The position numbers were made by a program, and so were the translations under genes. From the NCBI GenBank assembly GCA_009777485.1, contig WRLT01000010.1, positions 1-64,000 on the forward strand: DNA of 64,000 nt, in the 5' to 3' direction. Source of the stretch: Bacillota bacterium. Its GTDB lineage: Bacteria; Bacillota; Clostridia; Christensenellales; Pumilibacteraceae. Below are positions 38,435 through 46,695 of the stretch, one piece after another (the stretch's first letter is position 1; each line of letters starts with the position of its first letter). Below the pieces are notes generated by a model, which saw only the letters and a program-made list of their open reading frames with translations, made no database searches and had not been told where the DNA came from.

Positions 38435-39514
38435 TTACGGTAGCGTATAAGCCCATGTGGATTTTTGTGAAATCGCACTGTCGGCGCGGTCTACCGTCCA
38501 AATTGATAGCTCTTCGTTGTAAACGGCGGGAAGTGATATGAGTTGAGCCGCGAAATAATATTCGGTTTGCGGTTCGTGCGCACTGCCAAGCGCAGTTTCT
38601 ATAACCCTCTCAAAGGCGTTACCGCTGGGCACCCAATAATTTAAGTCGTGTCCGTGCACCTCTATACTGACGGAATCGTCCATAGTTCTAAGCCAGCCGC
38701 CGGGCGGACTATACGGAACATCCATGTACGGACGTCTGTCGCGGTTAGGAACCATCTTAAACATAGCAACGGGGATTTCGGCTTGATACGAATCGTAGAT
38801 GTAGAATAAAATATAGTCGATAAACAAATGGTTATTACCCGTTGTTGCCATAAAAGAAGGATTTGTGCGGTCTAACTCGATTGCGTTAGGCCCTTGACGA
38901 ATCAGACTGGGGCCGTTAGGCGTGTCTACGCTGGGCGGTGTGGGAAGCGGCGTTGAGCCTATAAATTGCGCGGTAAGCTCTAAATGCTCACCCAGCAAAA
39001 AGGTGCGGTGTTGATTTTGCGACCACATTTTTCCGTCGGGTGTTGTCCAACGTGTGAATTTTTGACCTAATACCACGCCCGCCGTAACCGTAACGCGCGT
39101 ACCCGCAGCAAACGAGGCGGACGGTTTAGCCTCTGCCGCAGACTCGTCCGCGGCGCGCACCGTGCCGCCTGTTACGCTGACCGTGTAGACAAGTTCGTCT
39201 ATATCGGGCACCGTGTCGGCAAAAACGGCGGTAACCACAGTATCCTTGCGGACGGTAAAGACGAAAACCGCATTGGTGGAAACGCCCTCGCCCGCTACCG
39301 TCCACATCATAAACTGCTTGCCGGGCGGGATTTGCGCCGTTACGGTAACGTTGGTGCCGTCGTAATAGTTTCCGCCGCCGCTGCCGCCCTCAACCGTTAC
39401 CTTATAAATCGGCAGCTGCTCGCCGCCGCCGCCGTCGCCGCGGCACGCAGCCAACCCGAACATAACGCCGAAAAGCAATGCAGTGCAAATCAAAAAATTA
39501 ACCGATTTTTTCAT
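38435..39514 (-). CDS. InlB-like lipoprotein with one copy of the shared module
   Basis: 359 residues. Lipobox LAAC (Cys24), a Gly-rich start, two InlB-like repeats (about 36-100 and 109-186), a Pro-rich linker, and one copy of the locus-specific module at about 198-359 (IELDR...IYDSYQAEI...GGWLRTMDD...NYW...YYFAAQ). It is the simplest member of the three paralogous lipoproteins and probably shows the minimal architecture. GGAGG lies close to the ATG. Third gene of the locus, 30 bases after the preceding gene. Function unknown; surface location is clear from the lipobox. Confidence 0.8.
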   Translation of the reverse strand: MKKSVNFLICTALLFGVMFGLAACRGDGGGGEQLPIYKVTVEGGSGGGNYYDGTNVTVTAQIPPGKQFMMWTVAGEGVSTNAVFVFTVRKDTVVTAVFADTVPDIDELVYTVSVTGGTVRAADESAAEAKPSASFAAGTRVTVTAGVVLGQKFTRWTTPDGKMWSQNQHRTFLLGEHLELTAQFIGSTPLPTPPSVDTPNGPSLIRQGPNAIELDRTNPSFMATTGNNHLFIDYILFYIYDSYQAEIPVAMFKMVPNRDRRPYMDVPYSPPGGWLRTMDDSVSIEVHGHDLNYWVPSGNAFERVIETALGSAHEPQTEYYFAAQLISLPAVYNEELSIWTVDRADSAISQKSTWAYTLP

Positions 39515-39544
39515 AAAACCTCCTCTGGGTCCGCACGGAACAAA

Positions 39545-40261
39545 TTAAGTTTCGTGTACGATATCTTCTTTGTTATATTCCCATAAGGAATCCCACGAAA
39601 GAACAGCATCCGATTTGATTTTGATGTTGTTAACGCCAGGGCCGACAGACGGAAAGCCTGCAACGGCGTTGCCGAGTGTATTTTCTAAAATGATTAATTG
39701 AATTTCGTTTTCGCCCTCGTTTAGGTCAAACTTTTGCGAAATTTCGTGGTTGGCAAACGGCACGCGGTAGCCGATTTGTGCGGCACCCGTAACGGTAATA
39801 GGGTTGTAAGCAAGCTCTTCCCCGTTTACCACAATTTGCATAACTTCGGGGTTTAACAAAAGCGTTCCGTATTCTGAACCTAAACGTAGTGTTAGGCTGT
39901 TATCGGTAGACGCCTTATCCGCGCGTATATTAAACGTAAGCGCGGTGCCGCCCGTATTGAAGTAGCCGACAAAATGTCTGCCCTCGTTCGGTGCTACTCT
40001 TTCTATCGAATTGAGTACGTTTGCGCGCTCGCGGATGGATGCGGTATTTTCGCCCATAATCATTTGGGTTTCGGCTTTTTCGTCGGAATAGCCGCGCCCC
40101 GACAGACCCGTGAGGTCGATTCCTGCCGCCGCAAACGTGTAAACGCCCTCGCCGTCTACGGGGTCGTCATCTTCGGGCTCTTTGCATGCCGCAAAGGCGA
40201 ATACGCACGCCGCTATCAACGCGGCACACAGCACCGAAACTAACAATCTTACTTTTTTCAT
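39545..40261 (-). CDS. Lipoprotein with a carbohydrate-binding-module-like domain
   Basis: 238 residues. Lipobox AFAAC (Cys26) followed by an acidic linker and a single beta-rich domain (about 40-230). The domain resembles the CBM6/CBM35-type jelly roll in general pattern: VGYFNTGGTALTFNIRADK, LRLGSEYG, then DLNEGENEIQLIILEN near the end. I cannot assign it firmly to a family. It sits between a GH3 gene and three InlB-like lipoproteins, so glycan binding at the cell surface is a reasonable inference. AAGGAG precedes the ATG. Confidence 0.72.
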   Translation of the reverse strand: MKKVRLLVSVLCAALIAACVFAFAACKEPEDDDPVDGEGVYTFAAAGIDLTGLSGRGYSDEKAETQMIMGENTASIRERANVLNSIERVAPNEGRHFVGYFNTGGTALTFNIRADKASTDNSLTLRLGSEYGTLLLNPEVMQIVVNGEELAYNPITVTGAAQIGYRVPFANHEISQKFDLNEGENEIQLIILENTLGNAVAGFPSVGPGVNNIKIKSDAVLSWDSLWEYNKEDIVHET

Positions 40262-40318
40262 GGTTTAAAATCTCCTTTTTTTATGTTTTTATTTGTTTTT
40301 TTATTGTGTACTAAATAA

Positions 40319-43300
40319 CTATTCGGTATCCGTCTCGGGAAAGTCAGGTGGCGGCTCTTCCTGTAGCGGAGGTGAAACATCGGGAGTTTCGCTACTCAAA
40401 GTATCGGGTTCGGGTTCTGCGTCGTGTACCTGTATGGAGTCGATGCTTATAACCTCTGACGCTAAGCTGATTTTATGCTTTTTGTAGGTTTTTCTTATCG
40501 CAAAGAACGCCCAAACCCCAAGCGCGGCAATAAGCAGCGCGTCAACAACAATCAGCCACACCATCCATGCGGACATTCTGTATGCGTAAATAACGCCCTC
40601 GCCGTAGCCGTTCATTGCGTTAGAATTTGCCACTGTGTACAGGATGTTATGGGTTGCGTTGCGCAATGCGGTAACTTGGGTGGGCGTATCGGTAACGGAC
40701 GGCCTTTTGTCTTGGGTTAGGTTTAAATCGCCGCCCGCGCGTATCATTTGGTCGGCGGGCATATGGGCATAGAGGTTATAATCCGTGATAACCATGCCCC
40801 TAAAACCCCACTCGTCTCTTAAAATTTCGGTTAAAAGCTCGTAGCTGCCGCCTGTCCAAACCGTGCCGATACGGTTAAACGCCGACATAATCGCGGTTGT
40901 ATTGCCGTCCTTTACGGTAATTTCGAAAGCTCTGAAATATATTTCGCGCATCGACTGCTCGTTTGCCCAAGTTAAAAGCCCGTTTGTAGAACGGTTGGTT
41001 TCTTGGTCGTTAAGCGCGAAATGTTTAACGTAGGTGTATACACCTTTACTCATCGCGCCCCGAATAACCGCTGCTGCCATAACGCCGGAGAGAAAACCGT
41101 CCTCGGAATAGTATTCCCAGTTTCGTCCCGAAAACGGGCTGCGGTGAATATTAACCGCCGGCGCGTACCAGCCGCTGTACGGCGTTCCGTCGCCCTTTTC
41201 GTTGCCTATAATTCCTTCGTTTCCGACCATGATGCCCATAGCTTCGGCTAATTCTTTATTGTAGGTTGCGCCCACTACGCATCCGCTGGCATAAAAACCC
41301 GTGTCGTATACGCTAGGATCGCCCATAAACGTGGTAAAGCCGACAGGACCGTCGGGGTCAAGCGTTCGGGGCTTATAAATTGTATCAATCGCCATAGTGT
41401 TGTAATTGCCTGTGCCGATTAGCGTAGACATTTGCCTTACGGTTAGCTGATTTAATAAATCGTCCCAAAGTGGGTCGTCGTGTGCTTTGCCGATTAAATC
41501 ATGCAGTTTAACTTTGGTGTTTCTGCCGCTTAGCGTATTTCTGCTTTGCGTGGGAGTTGTAAACGCCTCCCATTTTGCGCCCGCATCGTTTTGATTCCAT
41601 TCTAACGCATTGAAAAAAGCGGTCGGCTTAGTTCTTTCTGCAACGGTAGGCGCTTCGGGCCATGTTGCAGCCCAGTCGGCACGGGATAAATAGGTGGTTA
41701 TATAATCACTGACCTCATCGAAACGGTTTTCGATGGGGGTTTGGGTTGTCGGGTCATTTCCGATTTGAATTTCCGCAGCAACGTTAATCGTTAGCGTATC
41801 GTCTGCCATATTTGCATTTTTAGAAACTTTAAGCGCGTAATCGCCCGATTCGATTTTGTATCCTTTAAAGCCGTTAGTGCTTTGGGCGGCGTTGTTATAA
41901 TCGTAAGAGGCAAAGTACAATACGGGAATGTCGATTTTTACCGTTTCATGCGCACCAGGGTCTAGCATCGGCGTTTTTTCGAAGCCTGCCAACACAACAT
42001 GGGATTTTTCGATTCCGCCCGTCGTATACGGTGCGGTAAGATACACCTGCACCACGTCTTTGCCCGGAACCGTGCCTGTGTTGGTAACCTTAACTTCAAC
42101 GGCTACACTGCCCTTTCCGTCGGAGGCTATCACCGTATCCTCTACCTCTTGACGGTTTTGTACTTCCCAGTCAAAGCTTGTGTAGCTTAAACCGTGCCCT
42201 ATCGGATATACAACATGGTCGTTATACCAGTCCCAGTTGCCGTCTTTTTCGTATTCGGTAAATCCGCGTGTTTCCCAATAGCGGTAACCGACGTAAATAC
42301 CCTCCTCGTATTCTACCTGGTAAAACAGTCTTGCCCTTCCGCTTGATGAATCAATGTATCGGTTTCCGTCCGTTGCGTTATTATTAGCAAAATTATGCCA
42401 CGAGGGTTCGGCTTTAAAATCTCTTGCGTAGGTGTTGACGGTACGCCCTGACGGATTTACCGAGCCGTTCATAACCCGTCCCAAAGCCATTGCGCCTGTT
42501 AAGCCGGGGCTGCCCATCCACAAAGCGGCTTTAATTTTGGGCGAATATGCGTAGTGTGAAGGGTCGTCTAAAAATCCGACTTCTATCGCCTGTGAGGCAT
42601 TGATAACGATAATGATTTTTTCGAAATGTGCTTCAACCTCGCGTATCAAATTAGTTTCGTTTTGGTCAAGCTGCAAATAATGGTCATCCATACTGCGTGC
42701 GCCGCTTATGGGAGTCGGATTATTGCCAAAGGTTGATTTCATGGAACGGGGTAAATCGTAGCCTTCGCCGCCGATTCTTGAAAAAACGATAACTGCCGCA
42801 TCGTTAAAGCTTGTGTAGCTGTTGCGAACGGCAGAACTATAAGACGCTATCGGCGTTTCTCCGATTGCAAACCCCGCAGGAATCTGCCCCATGTCCGGGC
42901 TGCGCGGCCTGCCGTTACCCGAAGCACTGTTGTTAGTATAAAAATTTCTCAACGTAGAGTTGACGTTATACCCCGCCTCGGTTAGGCTTTCGTGTATCGT
43001 GGCCGCGCCGTCGGTGCTGCTTTCACCCGAACCAGAGCCGCCGTAAACTAGGTTGACGCTGTTTTTGCCGAATACGCTGATAGAGGGTCTGCCGAAACCG
43101 CCGCTTTCTTGCGTTGGTATCGGCAATGCGTTATCCTCGTTTTTAAGCAGAACGATACCCTCTTCTACCAGTAATTCGTTAAACAAATTGGCTGCGGCGA
43201 AAGTTTCTGCCTTGTTTTCGTAATCTGCGGCGTAGTATGTATATTGTAACGGGTCGCCGCTTTTTAAAACCCTGCGGGGACCGCCCCACATCGAATCCAG

Positions 43301-43489
43301 CGTGTTGCGCAAAAACAATACCTGTGTACCTACTAAGCTTATGGTAAGCATAAGCACCAAAAATATGCTGGTAACAATAAGCAAAATCTTTGTATGAAGC
43401 TTTTTCCACAAAATCTTGAACGCGGCGCGAAACCTCGACGCTTTTTTTGCCGAAACAGTTTCTAACTCTTGTTTTTGCGAAGAACTCAT
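40319..43489 (-). CDS. Membrane-bound GH3 beta-glycosidase with swapped domain order
   Basis: 1056 residues. An N-terminal membrane helix (about 34-60) without a cleavage site is followed by the GH3 acid/base domain (EGIVLLKNED at 110, GGEGYD with Glu242, VNPSGRTVNTY). A fibronectin III-like domain comes next (about 462-570), then the catalytic barrel (about 665-955) with VKHFALNDQE at 821 and putative nucleophile Asp903 in MVITDYN. A second membrane helix (about 972-998) and a Glu/Pro-rich cytoplasmic tail end the protein. It is paralogous to the GH3 ending at 28049 but lacks Ig repeats. First gene of the locus, with AAGGAG six bases before the ATG and a promoter preceded by a LytTR-type direct repeat. 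Confidence 0.92.
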   Translation of the reverse strand: MSSSQKQELETVSAKKASRFRAAFKILWKKLHTKILLIVTSIFLVLMLTISLVGTQVLFLRNTLDSMWGGPRRVLKSGDPLQYTYYAADYENKAETFAAANLFNELLVEEGIVLLKNEDNALPIPTQESGGFGRPSISVFGKNSVNLVYGGSGSGESSTDGAATIHESLTEAGYNVNSTLRNFYTNNSASGNGRPRSPDMGQIPAGFAIGETPIASYSSAVRNSYTSFNDAAVIVFSRIGGEGYDLPRSMKSTFGNNPTPISGARSMDDHYLQLDQNETNLIREVEAHFEKIIIVINASQAIEVGFLDDPSHYAYSPKIKAALWMGSPGLTGAMALGRVMNGSVNPSGRTVNTYARDFKAEPSWHNFANNNATDGNRYIDSSSGRARLFYQVEYEEGIYVGYRYWETRGFTEYEKDGNWDWYNDHVVYPIGHGLSYTSFDWEVQNRQEVEDTVIASDGKGSVAVEVKVTNTGTVPGKDVVQVYLTAPYTTGGIEKSHVVLAGFEKTPMLDPGAHETVKIDIPVLYFASYDYNNAAQSTNGFKGYKIESGDYALKVSKNANMADDTLTINVAAEIQIGNDPTTQTPIENRFDEVSDYITTYLSRADWAATWPEAPTVAERTKPTAFFNALEWNQNDAGAKWEAFTTPTQSRNTLSGRNTKVKLHDLIGKAHDDPLWDDLLNQLTVRQMSTLIGTGNYNTMAIDTIYKPRTLDPDGPVGFTTFMGDPSVYDTGFYASGCVVGATYNKELAEAMGIMVGNEGIIGNEKGDGTPYSGWYAPAVNIHRSPFSGRNWEYYSEDGFLSGVMAAAVIRGAMSKGVYTYVKHFALNDQETNRSTNGLLTWANEQSMREIYFRAFEITVKDGNTTAIMSAFNRIGTVWTGGSYELLTEILRDEWGFRGMVITDYNLYAHMPADQMIRAGGDLNLTQDKRPSVTDTPTQVTALRNATHNILYTVANSNAMNGYGEGVIYAYRMSAWMVWLIVVDALLIAALGVWAFFAIRKTYKKHKISLASEVISIDSIQVHDAEPEPDTLSSETPDVSPPLQEEPPPDFPETDTE

Positions 43490-43525
43490 CTCTATCTCCT
43501 TAAACTGATACTAGTATTCCCGAAT

Positions 43526-43554
43526 AGTATAAAATAGTTGCAGGTATATTTCAA
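43526..43554 (-). promoter_or_regulatory. Promoter of the GH3/lipoprotein locus
   Basis: TTGAAA (43549-43554), 17-base spacer, TATACT (43526-43531) on the minus strand, leader of about 30 bases. Confidence 0.75.
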
Positions 43555-43561
43555 TACACAC

Positions 43562-43589
43562 AACGTAATTTAGTGTTTTTAAAACGTAA
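43562..43589 (-). promoter_or_regulatory. Candidate LytTR (AgrA-type) binding site
   Basis: Two direct copies of TTACGTT (43562-43568 and 43583-43589 on the minus strand) are spaced 21 bases centre to centre, the spacing of LytTR operator half-sites. The proximal copy lies eight bases upstream of the -35 box, the position expected for an activator. The adjacent genes encode a LytTR regulator and its kinase. Confidence 0.65.
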
Positions 43590-43605
43590 ATTTATATTAA
43601 GGGAG

Positions 43606-44955
43606 TTATTCTGCTTCGTTTATTGAAAAAAGAATGTTCAGATTAAATATGTCGTCATCTATAAAAACCGACATATCGCCGCCGTATTTTTCTACGATAT
43701 ATTGCATGCTTTTAAAGCCCCAGCCGTGAAACGCTTTGTTTTTTTTGGTGGTTACGGGAATGTCGTTAGAAAAGGTTAATTTCCCTGTAAAATAATTATC
43801 CATATGAATCGAAATAAACTTGCCCGTGCTTTTAACAACGATGCCTATTACCCTTTTATCTGGGTCGCTTATTTTTTGCACGGATTCTATCGCGTTTTCG
43901 ACGGCGTTTCCAAACAGCGAATATATATCTGCGTCCGTCATAAAGCTTAGCTTGCTGCCGTCTGCTACGCAGGAAAGCTTGATGTTGTTTTGCAGACAAA
44001 ACAAGCTTTTTTCGGCAAGCAGAATATCCAGTGTTTCGTTTCCGGTTTGAACGGACGTGTCATAAATATTTATGGCGTCTTCTATCTCGCTGAGCGCCTC
44101 CTTATCTAAGGAACTCTTTTCGCCTATCTGACGTATAAAATGCTTTAAATCGTGGCACTTCATATTGATTAGATTTATGTTTTTCTTTGACACTTGGTAT
44201 TGCTCTTGCTCTTTAGCCCAAAGCTGGCGCATGATAACGATTTCGTCCTTTAATTTTTGTCTGTTTAAAAACCCGAACTGCAAAAGCAATACAAATAAAC
44301 AGCACAGTATGCTGTATAGGAGAATGATGACTACATACAGCGTGTCGTAATGCTGCATAGCGTAATAGGTTATAACCGCGTTAAGCACTACAACCGTAAG
44401 TATTATGCCGCCTGAAAGCACCGTTAAACGGAAGTTATCTATTTTTAAGCTTTCTTTTTTGCTTATGGTGCTTGCGAAAAAAACGTATGCCAGCCAAAAA
44501 ACAAGAGCGTAGGACACACAATAAACGAAAATTCCCCACGGATTTACCATATACGATATGATGCTGATTTCGCTTCCGTATTGGCCGAATGAGCCCATAG
44601 CACTGATGTTAAACGTAATAAGCAGCAGGCTTTCTGCCGCATAAGCGAAATGCTTTACGGTATACGCCGCAATCGCGCAAAAAATTAAATTTTTCCACGA
44701 CTCGTTGTAGCAAAGTTTAAGCATGGGCAGCGTAACCGCAAACAAGGCTAAAAACATAATAGAACTGTATACCGCGCTGTAATTGAATATGGGGTAAAAA
44801 AACGCCGCCGCAAGGCAAACGCCTATGGCACCGAAAGCGCGCAGGGCAAAGTGTTTTTTCTTGCGCAATTTATGGGTAAAAAGAATCTCCGCCAAAATAA
44901 GCTCGAACATGAAAAGAATTTTATACCAAAATAACGGAGAAAGAAAATTAAACAT
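43606..44955 (-). CDS. AgrC-type sensor histidine kinase (GHKL family)
   Basis: 449 residues from the ATG at 44955, which has GGGAG eight bases upstream; a GTG five codons earlier overlaps this site. Six or seven hydrophobic segments (about 1-230) form the sensor, followed by a dimerisation helix with CHDLKHF (phospho-acceptor His), an N box NAVENAIE and a G box HGWGFKS. The layout is that of the AgrC/ComD quorum or peptide sensors. No agrB/agrD-like peptide gene is visible in the window, so the signal is unknown. It starts four bases after the response-regulator stop. It probably phosphorylates that regulator to control the GH3 locus. Confidence 0.9.
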   Translation of the reverse strand: MFNFLSPLFWYKILFMFELILAEILFTHKLRKKKHFALRAFGAIGVCLAAAFFYPIFNYSAVYSSIMFLALFAVTLPMLKLCYNESWKNLIFCAIAAYTVKHFAYAAESLLLITFNISAMGSFGQYGSEISIISYMVNPWGIFVYCVSYALVFWLAYVFFASTISKKESLKIDNFRLTVLSGGIILTVVVLNAVITYYAMQHYDTLYVVIILLYSILCCLFVLLLQFGFLNRQKLKDEIVIMRQLWAKEQEQYQVSKKNINLINMKCHDLKHFIRQIGEKSSLDKEALSEIEDAINIYDTSVQTGNETLDILLAEKSLFCLQNNIKLSCVADGSKLSFMTDADIYSLFGNAVENAIESVQKISDPDKRVIGIVVKSTGKFISIHMDNYFTGKLTFSNDIPVTTKKNKAFHGWGFKSMQYIVEKYGGDMSVFIDDDIFNLNILFSINEAE

Positions 44956-44959
44956 TTTT

Positions 44960-45667
44960 TTATCTCCCACCGCCGTGATAATCGTTTAGGGCTTTCATAA
45001 ACTCTTTCTTTTTAGGGGTGCTGATTTTAAGCCGATGCTTTCCTACAACCGCCACATTTTCTTTTACCTCCGCCACGTGGCGCAGATTGACTAAATAACA
45101 GCTGTTGCAGCGCACAAAATCGGAGTCGGATATAAGGCTTTCTACCTCTTTAAGGGTGCCGTACTTTTTGTAGGCCTTATCGCGGGTGTGAAATACTACA
45201 TCGTGGTTCATTACCTCGACAAACAAAATATGCGACAGCTTTAAGCAAATGTGTCCGTTTGGCGCAACAAAGCTTATAGAACGCTCATGCCGCACGTTAA
45301 GCTGTCCTATCGCCCGCTTTAATTTAAGCGCGAAATCGTAATAGGAAACAGGTTTGACAATATAGTAAAAGGCTTGTACCTCGTATCCCTTTACGGCGTA
45401 TTGCGCCATATTTGTAATAAAAACCAGCGTTACCACCGTGTCTATTTCGCGAAGTTTAAAGGCGGCGTCTAATCCGTTAAGCATCGGCATTTCTATATCC
45501 ATAAAGACTAGGTCGAAAACGGGCTTGTAGTTGGTTAAAAAGCTGACGGCGTTTTGGTATTTGGTAACTTGAAATTCCACACAAGTTTCCTTTTCGTAGC
45601 GTTTTAAAAAAACTTCAAGCTGCTGTGCAGCCGCATCGTTGTCTTCTACAATGGCTATACGAAACAT
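44960..45667 (-). CDS. LytTR-family response regulator (AgrA-like)
   Basis: 235 residues from the ATG at 45667, with AGGAGG five bases upstream. The N-terminal receiver domain has the acidic pair ED at residues 8-9, phospho-acceptor Asp57 in FMDIEMP and the conserved Lys in YIVKP. The C-terminal LytTR DNA-binding domain (about 135-235) includes the YGTLKEVES and FVRCNSCYLVNLRHV signature. It is the first gene of a two-gene operon with the kinase. LytTR proteins bind paired direct repeats; a matching site precedes the adjacent GH3 promoter. Confidence 0.92.
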   Translation of the reverse strand: MFRIAIVEDNDAAAQQLEVFLKRYEKETCVEFQVTKYQNAVSFLTNYKPVFDLVFMDIEMPMLNGLDAAFKLREIDTVVTLVFITNMAQYAVKGYEVQAFYYIVKPVSYYDFALKLKRAIGQLNVRHERSISFVAPNGHICLKLSHILFVEVMNHDVVFHTRDKAYKKYGTLKEVESLISDSDFVRCNSCYLVNLRHVAEVKENVAVVGKHRLKISTPKKKEFMKALNDYHGGGR

Positions 45668-45710
45668 CACCGCCTCCTTTTGTAACTACTTAGGTTAATA
45701 AGATTTTCTT

Positions 45711-45752
45711 TATTCTTTTGCATAAAAGAATAAAACAGGGGTACCCCTGTTT
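45711..45752 (-). promoter_or_regulatory. Two abutting palindromes in the leader of the two-component operon
   Basis: A 20-bp perfect palindrome (45733-45752, centred on GGGGTACCCC) directly abuts a 9-bp stem with loop GCAT/ATGC (45711-45732). On the minus strand the first is followed by TTTTATTCTTTT, giving a terminator-like shape about 40 bases before the regulator start. Attenuation or a protein-binding site are both possible. Confidence 0.5.
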
Positions 45753-45768
45753 GGAGTGTCTTAATATA

Positions 45769-45797
45769 AATTTAACATAACCTTAAAAAATTGTCAA
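45769..45797 (-). promoter_or_regulatory. Promoter of the two-component operon
   Basis: TTGACA (45792-45797), 17-base spacer, TAAATT (45769-45774) on the minus strand; the leader is about 95 bases and contains the palindromes at 45711-45752. Confidence 0.65.
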
Positions 45798-45852
45798 TAG
45801 TTATTTTTGCAAGGGTTATAAGCGGCACATACTATCAATTATAGACGCCGCT

Positions 45853-46695
45853 TTACCATATCCCCACCTTTTTAAGCAGTAATTTTAATTCGGATATAAT
45901 TGCTTCAAAAGTAATATCTTTTGCATAGGCGAATTGTTTCGCGTAATTAAGCCAAGAGTGCTTAATTGAATCATCGGTTTCTATCAATTCAAGGTTTTTT
46001 GCAACATTATCAAAAATATACTCTGTTTTTCTTGTTTTTGCCGTATTTTTAAGAGCAGCTAACAGCGTTTCAAAATTGACCGAATCCGAATACATTTTAG
46101 AAAGCGTATAGCAATCATAAAAATCTTTCATGCGCGTATTGGCTACGCTTCGGGCAAGCGTACACTCTAATTTTTCGGCTAATATCGTTTCTATCGGATA
46201 AGCGGTAACGCCTATATTGCGATTTTCTAAAAGAAGTTTATACTTATAAACAATTTCTTTGGGAGTTATTGTGTCCCCTGCGGTAATATCAACTTGAATC
46301 ATATTCCGTGTTTTGTCAAACACGACTTCTATCTTCGCCTTGAAACCCGTGTAGTCAAATTCTTCTCTAATAGGCAAAATCTCGACCAGCGTAAATTGTG
46401 TCGCATCGTCAATAGGTGTTGCAATAATTTCTTCTAAAATGTTTTTAATAGATGCTTCATTGAGCGGAAGGCTTTTTAGCGTAATATCCATATCCCTTGT
46501 CATTCGCGCATCAACACCCACAATAGCGGAAATCAGTATGCCGCCCTTTAAGACAAAGTTCTTTTTGTATTTGCTAAGCGAAATCCGCTCTAAAAATCGT
46601 TCCATAAAAAATCTCGTCAATAAAATTTGCGGATTAAGATTAGATTTTTTCGCCTTATTATTGATTAAGTCTTTTAATTGTTTGGACGTATTCAT
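45853..46695 (-). CDS. AbiEii-family nucleotidyltransferase toxin
   Basis: 280 residues of the AbiEii/AbiGii DNA polymerase-beta-like nucleotidyltransferase superfamily. Visible motifs are VLKGGILIS (the GG motif), RDMDI (paired catalytic acids), and the C-terminal EKLECTLAR...NTRMKDFYD block typical of AbiEii. In characterised type IV AbiE systems the toxin inhibits growth after phage infection, in related MenT proteins by modifying tRNA. It overlaps its partner by four bases (ATGA), which implies translational coupling. Confidence 0.9.
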   Translation of the reverse strand: MNTSKQLKDLINNKAKKSNLNPQILLTRFFMERFLERISLSKYKKNFVLKGGILISAIVGVDARMTRDMDITLKSLPLNEASIKNILEEIIATPIDDATQFTLVEILPIREEFDYTGFKAKIEVVFDKTRNMIQVDITAGDTITPKEIVYKYKLLLENRNIGVTAYPIETILAEKLECTLARSVANTRMKDFYDCYTLSKMYSDSVNFETLLAALKNTAKTRKTEYIFDNVAKNLELIETDDSIKHSWLNYAKQFAYAKDITFEAIISELKLLLKKVGIW

